Part shown: positions 1 through 6,529 of the stretch, piece after piece
How the letters are laid out: every line of letters starts with the position of its first letter
Position numbering within the stretch: position 1 is the first letter of the stretch
DNA from: an uncultured Collinsella sp.
GTDB taxonomy: Bacteria > Actinomycetota > Coriobacteriia > Coriobacteriales > Coriobacteriaceae
NCBI GenBank assembly: GCA_900759435.1
Contig: CAAEVD010000065.1
Span: 1 to 6,529 of the forward strand
Reading direction: 5' to 3'
Length of the DNA: 6,529 nucleotides
Made by a program: the position numbers and the translations under genes
The notes under the pieces: generated by a model
Database searches by the model: none
Seen by the model: only the letters and a program-made list of their open reading frames with translations
Told to the model about the DNA's origin: nothing

Positions 1-884
1 CCGCGCATGGCATTGACCGTAGAGACGATGTCCTGAACGCTCATATCGGTCACGAGCATGTCGGACAGCGAATTGACGAGGTCGAAGACCTTGGTGGCAT
101 CGAAGTTGTTGAGGATCTGGTTGGCGAGGGCGCCGAGCACCTGACGCTGGTGGCGCATGCGTGTGTAGTCGCCATCGGCATAGATGTAGCGGCAACGGGC
201 ATAGGTAAGGGCGGTCGCGCCATCCATGTGCTGCTGACCGGCGGTGATCTTAATGTCGAGATGCTCGGGGTCGTCGACATCGTCGGTTGCGTTAATGTCG
301 ATGCCGCCGACCGAATCGATGAGCGACTGCATGCCGTCGAAGCTGACCTCGGCATAGTGGGAAATCTGGACACCGCACAGCTCGTTGACCGCCTGGACCA
401 TGGCTTCGGCGCCGCCGTAGGTATGGCAGGCGTTGATCTTCATGGTCGAGCCGTTGTAGACGACCTTGGTATCGCGCGGAATGGAGATGAGCGTCGCCTG
501 CTTTTGCGTGGGATCGATACGCGCCAGGATAATCGAGTCGGCGCGGTATGTATCCTCGCCCGGGCGACCGTCAGTGCCAAGGAGTAGCACGTAGAACGGG
601 TCCTTTGCCTCGTCGGTATCAACCAGGATCTGGCGCAGGTTGTCGGTAATGACGTTGGAATCGCCGAGCTTGCCCATAATGGTGGCAAACCACAGGCCGG
701 CGGCAGTCGTAGCGCTCAACAGCACACCGAGCACAGCAATGAGCGCGACGCGGCGAACCGTATGACCGCGACGACGCTGACGGGCGCGCTCGGAATAGCG
801 GGCAACGTTATCGCGGCTATAGATTTTTGCCTGAGCGCCGGTCGAAGGTCTTCGAGATTCCGTAATGGGCTTTTTCTTAAACAT
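1..884 (-). CDS. LytR-CpsA-Psr (LCP) family cell-wall glycopolymer ligase, C-terminus cut by window edge
   Basis: LCP proteins are membrane-anchored phosphotransferases that move lipid-linked glycopolymers (teichoic acid-like or capsular chains) onto peptidoglycan outside the membrane. From ATG at 884 the frame stays open to the window edge, giving 294 codons. Residues 1-45 form a very basic cytoplasmic tail (RARQRRRGHTVRR at 33-45). One membrane segment follows at about 46-68, then the extracellular LCP domain from about 97. Family motifs are all present: LLGTDGR (101-107), YRADS (113-117), SIPRDT (134-139), YARCR (228-232) and TRMRHQRQ (241-248). The Asp and Arg residues in them are those known to bind pyrophosphate and metal in this family. 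The gene starts 12 bases after the murA stop, with a modest CAGG ribosome site six bases before the ATG, so it is probably cotranscribed with murA. Whether a C-terminal LytR_C-type domain follows cannot be seen. Family is secure; the exact polymer is unknown. Confidence 0.93.
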   Translation of the reverse strand, partial: MFKKKPITESRRPSTGAQAKIYSRDNVARYSERARQRRRGHTVRRVALIAVLGVLLSATTAAGLWFATIMGKLGDSNVITDNLRQILVDTDEAKDPFYVLLLGTDGRPGEDTYRADSIILARIDPTQKQATLISIPRDTKVVYNGSTMKINACHTYGGAEAMVQAVNELCGVQISHYAEVSFDGMQSLIDSVGGIDINATDDVDDPEHLDIKITAGQQHMDGATALTYARCRYIYADGDYTRMRHQRQVLGALANQILNNFDATKVFDLVNSLSDMLVTDMSVQDIVSTVNAMR

Positions 885-896
885 AGGCAACCTGCA

Positions 897-2180
897 TTAG
901 TAGATGACGGGATCGGGAACAGTGGCGTGCTCGACATGAGCACCAAGCGCCTGCAGCTTTTCAACAAACTGTTCGTAGCCGCGCTTAATGTGATGGATGG
1001 CCGAGACCTCGGTCGTGCCGTCGGCAATTAGGCCGGCGACGACGAGTGCCGCGCCACCACGAAGATCCGGTGAGGTTACCTGAGCGCCGGAGAAGCCCTT
1101 GACGCCGTGAATCATGGCGTGGTGGCTCTCGATGCGAATATCGGCGCCCATGCGCACCAGCTCGGATGCAAACATAAAGCGATTCTCGAAGATATTCTCG
1201 GTGATAACGGAGCTGCCGTCGGCCAGGGCGGAGAGCACCATGATCTGCGCCTGCATGTCCGTGGGGAAACCGGGGAACGGGAGCGTCTGGATATCGACCG
1301 GCTTGATGTGCTCGACGCGATTCACGTGGACGCCATCCTCGATGCGTTCGCAATCGATGCCCATGAGCTCCATCTTCTTGAGCACCATTCCCAAGTGGAT
1401 GGGGCAAAAGCCCGTGACGTCGACACCGCGGTCGTCTGCCATCAACGCACCGGCAACGATAAAGGTGCCGGCCTCGATGCGGTCGCCCACCACGCGATGG
1501 GTAACGGGATGTAGCTCTTCCACGCCCTCGATGGTCACGACGGGTGTGCCCGCGCCGACGATCTTGGCGCCCATCTCGTTGAGCATGTTAGCGAGATCGA
1601 CGATCTCGGGCTCGCGGGCGGCATTATCGATAACCGTGGTACCCTGCGCGCGCACGGAGGCCATGATGAGGTTCTCGGTCGCACCGACGCTGGCGAACTC
1701 GAGCGTGACGGTGGTACCGTGCAGGCCCTGGGGCGCGTTGGCGTTGATATAGCCGTGGGCGGTATCGAACTCAACGCCCAAGGCCTCAAGACCCAAGATA
1801 TGCATATCGATCTTGCGAGCGCCCAGGTTGCAGCCGCCGGGCATGGCGATCTTGGCGCGATGGAAACGGCCCAGCAGGGGTCCCATCACGGCAGTGGAAG
1901 CGCGCATCTTGGCAACGAGCTCATAGGGAGCCTCCCAGGAATCGACCTGAGAGGTATCAATCTCGAGCGTGTGCTCGTCGAGAACATCGATCGTGGCGCC
2001 CATACCCTTGAGCACCTTGCCCATCACGTGGACATCGGAAATATCAGGCACGTTCTGCAGCGTCGTCTTGCCCGGCGCCAGAAGCGTTGCCGCCATAAGT
2101 TTGAGCGCGGAGTTCTTGGCACCCGAAACAGGCACGGAACCTCCGATGGCGTGGCCACCCTCAACGCGGATAATATCCAA
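897..2180 (-). CDS. murA: UDP-N-acetylglucosamine 1-carboxyvinyltransferase (MurA)
   Basis: MurA transfers enolpyruvate from PEP to UDP-GlcNAc in the cytoplasm, the first committed step of peptidoglycan synthesis. The 427-residue product has the usual family length and the two-domain inside-out barrel pattern. Visible active-site residues are K22-N23 in SGAKNSAL, C117 in MPGGCNLGAR (matching E. coli Cys115, the fosfomycin target), R122, D308 in FPTDMQAQ (E. coli Asp305), R374 in PDLRGG and R400 in KRGYE. Cys rather than Asp at 117 predicts a fosfomycin-sensitive type enzyme. The start is TTG: the codon two before it is an in-frame TAG, GAAAGGG lies six bases upstream, and the resulting MDIIRVEGG start aligns with the family N-terminus. 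The next in-frame Met, at residue 29, would remove K22. It follows atpC after 88 bases and is followed by the LCP gene. Actinobacteria often carry two MurA paralogues, so this may not be the only copy. Confidence 0.98.
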   Translation of the reverse strand: MDIIRVEGGHAIGGSVPVSGAKNSALKLMAATLLAPGKTTLQNVPDISDVHVMGKVLKGMGATIDVLDEHTLEIDTSQVDSWEAPYELVAKMRASTAVMGPLLGRFHRAKIAMPGGCNLGARKIDMHILGLEALGVEFDTAHGYINANAPQGLHGTTVTLEFASVGATENLIMASVRAQGTTVIDNAAREPEIVDLANMLNEMGAKIVGAGTPVVTIEGVEELHPVTHRVVGDRIEAGTFIVAGALMADDRGVDVTGFCPIHLGMVLKKMELMGIDCERIEDGVHVNRVEHIKPVDIQTLPFPGFPTDMQAQIMVLSALADGSSVITENIFENRFMFASELVRMGADIRIESHHAMIHGVKGFSGAQVTSPDLRGGAALVVAGLIADGTTEVSAIHHIKRGYEQFVEKLQALGAHVEHATVPDPVIY

Positions 2181-2186
2181 GGTCTA

Positions 2187-2193
2187 CCCTTTC
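2187..2193 (-). promoter_or_regulatory. Shine-Dalgarno site of murA, fixing a TTG start
   Basis: The minus strand reads GAAAGGG, then TAGACC, then the TTG start at 2180-2178. The spacing of six bases is good, and the in-frame TAG at 2186-2184 excludes any start further upstream. The site directly abuts the T-run of the hairpin at 2194-2232, so terminator and ribosome site are contiguous. Confidence 0.8.
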
Positions 2194-2232
2194 AAAAAGC
2201 ATGCCCGGGGTGGCTGAGCCATCCCGGGCATG
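2194..2232 (-). terminator. Intrinsic terminator-like hairpin between atpC and murA
   Basis: Read on the minus strand, CATGCCCGGG (2232-2223) is repeated perfectly inverted at 2209-2200. After one A.C mismatch (2222/2210) the stem continues as TGGC/GCCA around a TCA loop, giving about 14 pairs. A single C is followed by TTTTT at 2198-2194. This is the classic Rho-independent layout for transcription leaving atpC. No comparable T-run follows on the plus strand, so it works in one direction. It would end or weaken the atp transcript before murA. Because the T-run runs straight into the murA ribosome site, it could equally be a leaky terminator, an attenuator or an mRNA-stabilising hairpin. Confidence 0.8.
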
Positions 2233-2268
2233 ATGTGTTCGCAAATGGTCGAACGCTAAAACGTCTGA

Positions 2269-2661
2269 CTATTGGGCAAGCTTGAGCTTACACCATGCGA
2301 TTTCATTATAGAGGTAGGCGCGGCGTGCATCATCCTCCGACAAATTACCCAGCTTCTCTTCAAAACCTTGAATATCAGCTTTAACCTTGTCGGCGTCGAC
2401 GGTCGCCAAATCGCAAGCGCGCTCGGCGAGGACGGTCACGACATCGTCCGCAACCTGGGCATAGCCGCCGGCCACGGCAAACGTGTGGTCGACAGTGCCC
2501 ATGGCCTTATCGGAAACGCGAACGTAACCGCGGTCGATTGTGCAGATTTCGCTGGAGTGAGCAGGCAGAACGCCAAACTCGCCATCCGTGGACGGAATCG
2601 ACACAAACGCAGCGTCGCCCTCATAGGCGCAGCTCACGGGGCACACGATGCGGATACGCAT
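2269..2661 (-). CDS. atpC: F1Fo ATP synthase subunit epsilon
   Basis: Epsilon is part of the rotating central stalk of F1. It binds gamma and the c-ring, and its C-terminal helices can inhibit ATP hydrolysis. The 130-residue product has the usual length. Residues 1 to about 85 form the beta-sandwich domain, with the conserved stretch FVSIPSTDGEFGVLPAHS at 19-36. Residues from about 87 form the C-terminal helical pair. ATG at 2661 lies three bases after the atpD stop, and GGGGGAG within the end of atpD serves as ribosome site. Two oddities: there are five cysteines (7, 11, 40, 83, 124), where epsilon subunits usually have few or none, and the segment VDADKV at 88-93 aligns with the I/L-D-x-x-R-A ATP-binding motif of Bacillus-type epsilon but has Lys for Arg and Val for Ala. 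It is the last gene of the atp operon before a terminator-like hairpin. Confidence 0.95.
   Translation of the reverse strand: MRIRIVCPVSCAYEGDAAFVSIPSTDGEFGVLPAHSSEICTIDRGYVRVSDKAMGTVDHTFAVAGGYAQVADDVVTVLAERACDLATVDADKVKADIQGFEEKLGNLSEDDARRAYLYNEIAWCKLKLAQ
2305..2333 (-). promoter_or_regulatory. Possible internal promoter within the atpC 3' end
   Basis: The minus strand has a perfect TATAAT at 2310-2305, inside the atpC codons for Leu-Tyr-Asn-Glu. Seventeen bases upstream is ATGATG (2333-2328), which matches only three of six positions of TTGACA. A start near 2298 would give murA a leader of roughly 118 bases that includes the hairpin. No other promoter-like sequence was seen between the terminator and murA, where there is no room for one. 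The -10 match may be a chance result of Tyr-Asn codons, so this is only a candidate. Confidence 0.25.
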
Positions 2662-2664
2662 AAC

Positions 2665-5027
<2,363 letters not shown>

Positions 5028-5032
5028 AGGGC

Positions 5033-6529
5033 TTAGTTCTCCTCTGATCCAGTCGTATCGGCATGGTGCTTGGCCATGAACTGCTGCTTGAAGTCACCGA
5101 TGACCCGCAAGAGCTCGGCCTTGGTGTCGTCGTCGATCTTCTTGGCGCGAACCTTGTCGAGCAGCGAGCCAAAGCCATTGTCCATGTACTCGATGAGCTC
5201 GGCACGGAAAGGCAGCACGTCGGCGATCTCCAGGTCATCCAGGAAGCCCTCGTTGCCAGCGAACAGCGTAACGATCTGCTCGCCAACCTCAAACGGCTTG
5301 TAACGCGGCTGCTTCAGGAGCTCTGTCATGCGGGCACCATGGGTCAGCTGCTTCTGAGTAGCCTCGTCGAGGTCGGAGCCAAACTGGGTAAAGCCAGCGA
5401 GCTCCTGATAGGAAGCAAGGTCCAGGCGAAGGTTGCCGGCGACCTGCTTCATGGCCTTGGTCTGTGCATCGCCACCGACGCGGGACACGGAGATACCCAC
5501 GTCGACTGCCGGGCGCTGACCCTGGAAGAAGAGCTCGGACTGCAGGTAGATCTGACCATCGGTAATGGAAATGACGTTGGTCGGAATGTAGGCCGAGACG
5601 TCGCCGTCCTGGGTCTCGATGATCGGCAGTGCTGTCATGGAGCCGTAGCCGTTCTTCTTGGACATCTTGACGGCACGCTCGAGCAGACGAGAGTGCAGGT
5701 AGAAGATGTCGCCAGGATAGGCCTCACGTCCGGGCGGACGATGCAGCGTCAGCGACATCTGACGGTAGGCCACGGCCTGCTTGGACAGGTCGTCGTAGAT
5801 GACGAGCACGTGGCCGCCGGGGTTGGTCTCGCTGGCGGGCTTACCGTCCTCGCCGTTGTACATGAAGAACTCGCCGATAGCGGCACCGGCCATAGGCGCG
5901 ATGTACTGCATAGGGGCGGAATCGGCAGCGGTGGCCGAAACGATGATGGTGTAGTCGAGCGCACCGTGCTGAGCGAGGGTCTCGCGGATGTTGGCAACCG
6001 TGGAGGCCTTCTGGCCGATGGCGACATAGATGCAGACCATGCCCTTGCCGCGCTGATTGAGGATAGCGTCGATGGCAATGGCGGTCTTACCGGTCTTACG
6101 GTCGCCGATGATGAGCTCACGCTGACCGCGGCCGATAGGCACCATGGAGTCGATGGCCAACAGGCCGGTCTGAACCGGCTCGCACACCGGGGTACGGTCG
6201 ATGACACCGGGGGCCTTGAACTCGATGGGGCGACGATGCGTGGCGACGATGTCGCCCAGGCCGTCGATGGGCTGGCCGAGCGGATTGACGACGCGGCCGA
6301 GCATGGCACGGCTCACGGGGATATCCATAATGCGGCCAGTGGTGCGGCACTCGTCGCCTTCCTTGATGGAGTCGACGGCACCGAACAGAACGGCGCCGAC
6401 CTCGTCACGGTCAAGGTTCTGGGCGAGGCCGAATACGGTCTCACCGGTATCGGAGCTCTTGAACTCCAGAAGCTCGCCTGCCATGGCGCTCTTGAGGCCG
6501 GAGACGCGCGCGATGCCGTCGCCTACCTC
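5033..6529 (-). CDS. atpA: F1Fo ATP synthase subunit alpha, N-terminus cut by window edge
   Basis: Alpha forms the non-catalytic nucleotide-binding half of the F1 hexamer and supplies the arginine finger. The frame is open to the right edge, giving 498 visible residues. The ATG at 6484 is not the start: it is the internal Met of [10 protein letters not shown], and the 15 codons before it read [15 protein letters not shown], a conserved alpha sequence. About 30 residues are missing by comparison with E. coli alpha. In visible-fragment numbering, Walker A is GDRKTGKT (142-149), the Walker B strand is HVLVIYDD (240-247), the alpha/beta signature [10 protein letters not shown] is at 340-349, and the arginine finger is R350 in VSRVGG. 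Lys replaces the common Gln in the P-loop, as I recall from mycobacterial alpha. About 13 extra residues ([12 protein letters not shown] region, 226-238) precede Walker B. It is the upstream-most gene of the visible operon, five bases ahead of atpG. Confidence 0.98.
   Translation of the reverse strand, partial: EVGDGIARVSGLKSAMAGELLEFKSSDTGETVFGLAQNLDRDEVGAVLFGAVDSIKEGDECRTTGRIMDIPVSRAMLGRVVNPLGQPIDGLGDIVATHRRPIEFKAPGVIDRTPVCEPVQTGLLAIDSMVPIGRGQRELIIGDRKTGKTAIAIDAILNQRGKGMVCIYVAIGQKASTVANIRETLAQHGALDYTIIVSATAADSAPMQYIAPMAGAAIGEFFMYNGEDGKPASETNPGGHVLVIYDDLSKQAVAYRQMSLTLHRPPGREAYPGDIFYLHSRLLERAVKMSKKNGYGSMTALPIIETQDGDVSAYIPTNVISITDGQIYLQSELFFQGQRPAVDVGISVSRVGGDAQTKAMKQVAGNLRLDLASYQELAGFTQFGSDLDEATQKQLTHGARMTELLKQPRYKPFEVGEQIVTLFAGNEGFLDDLEIADVLPFRAELIEYMDNGFGSLLDKVRAKKIDDDTKAELLRVIGDFKQQFMAKHHADTTGSEEN

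Noticed and set aside
50..587. Overlapping open frames on both strands at the left edge
   Set aside because: The real coding frame is the LCP gene, open from 884 to the window edge with all family motifs. The alternatives are Ser/Arg/Pro-rich or otherwise unrecognisable shadows.
2200..2232. The palindrome around 2216 as an operator or mobile-element end
   Set aside because: The immediate T-run on one side and its position after the last atp gene fit an intrinsic terminator better. There is no second copy in the window and no transposase or integrase nearby.
1719..2285. Plus-strand open frame of 188 codons opposite murA and the intergenic gap
   Set aside because: It overlaps a complete, motif-intact murA, and its product shows no domain. 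It arises from the same avoidance of codons that read as stops on the other strand.
5033..6484. atpA taken as starting at the ATG at 6484
   Set aside because: That Met is inside the conserved [10 protein letters not shown] segment. The frame continues upstream to the edge with conserved alpha-subunit sequence, so the gene is 5'-truncated by the window.

Overview
The window is a compact, GC-rich stretch of bacterial chromosome in which every supported gene lies on the minus strand, so transcription runs from position 6529 towards position 1. In transcription order it holds the 3' part of the F1Fo ATP synthase operon (atpA lacking its 5' end, then complete atpG, atpD and atpC), then murA, and last a LytR-CpsA-Psr (LCP) family gene that runs off the left edge.

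The organism is most likely a high-GC Gram-positive anaerobe, probably a member of the Coriobacteriia (Collinsella, Olsenella or Eggerthella type). This is inference. It rests on the GDRKTGKT form of the alpha-subunit Walker A motif (recalled from other Actinobacteria), the N-terminal extension on beta, the atpC-murA neighbourhood shared by Actinobacteria and Firmicutes, and an LCP protein with an actinobacterial-looking architecture. No search could be run to fix the genus.

Layout: 6529-5033 atpA; 5027-4119 atpG; 4119-2665 atpD (its start codon overlaps the atpG stop by one base); 2661-2269 atpC; 2268-2181 the only real intergenic gap, which holds a strong intrinsic-terminator-like hairpin ending directly against the murA Shine-Dalgarno sequence; 2180-897 murA, starting at TTG; 884-1 the LCP gene, 12 bases after murA. 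Spacing within atpAGDC is -1 to 5 bases, as in a translationally coupled operon.

Function: the four atp genes encode alpha, gamma, beta and epsilon of the soluble F1 motor. MurA makes the first committed peptidoglycan precursor, and LCP enzymes attach glycopolymers to peptidoglycan, so murA-LCP forms a small cell-envelope unit next to the energy operon. All genes look intact apart from the two cut by the window edges. I found no mobile element, CRISPR array, RNA gene or defence system, and no evidence of a novel multi-gene system. The points most worth a second look are the hairpin fused to the murA translation start, a possible promoter inside atpC, and an apparent insertion in the alpha subunit just before its Walker B strand.
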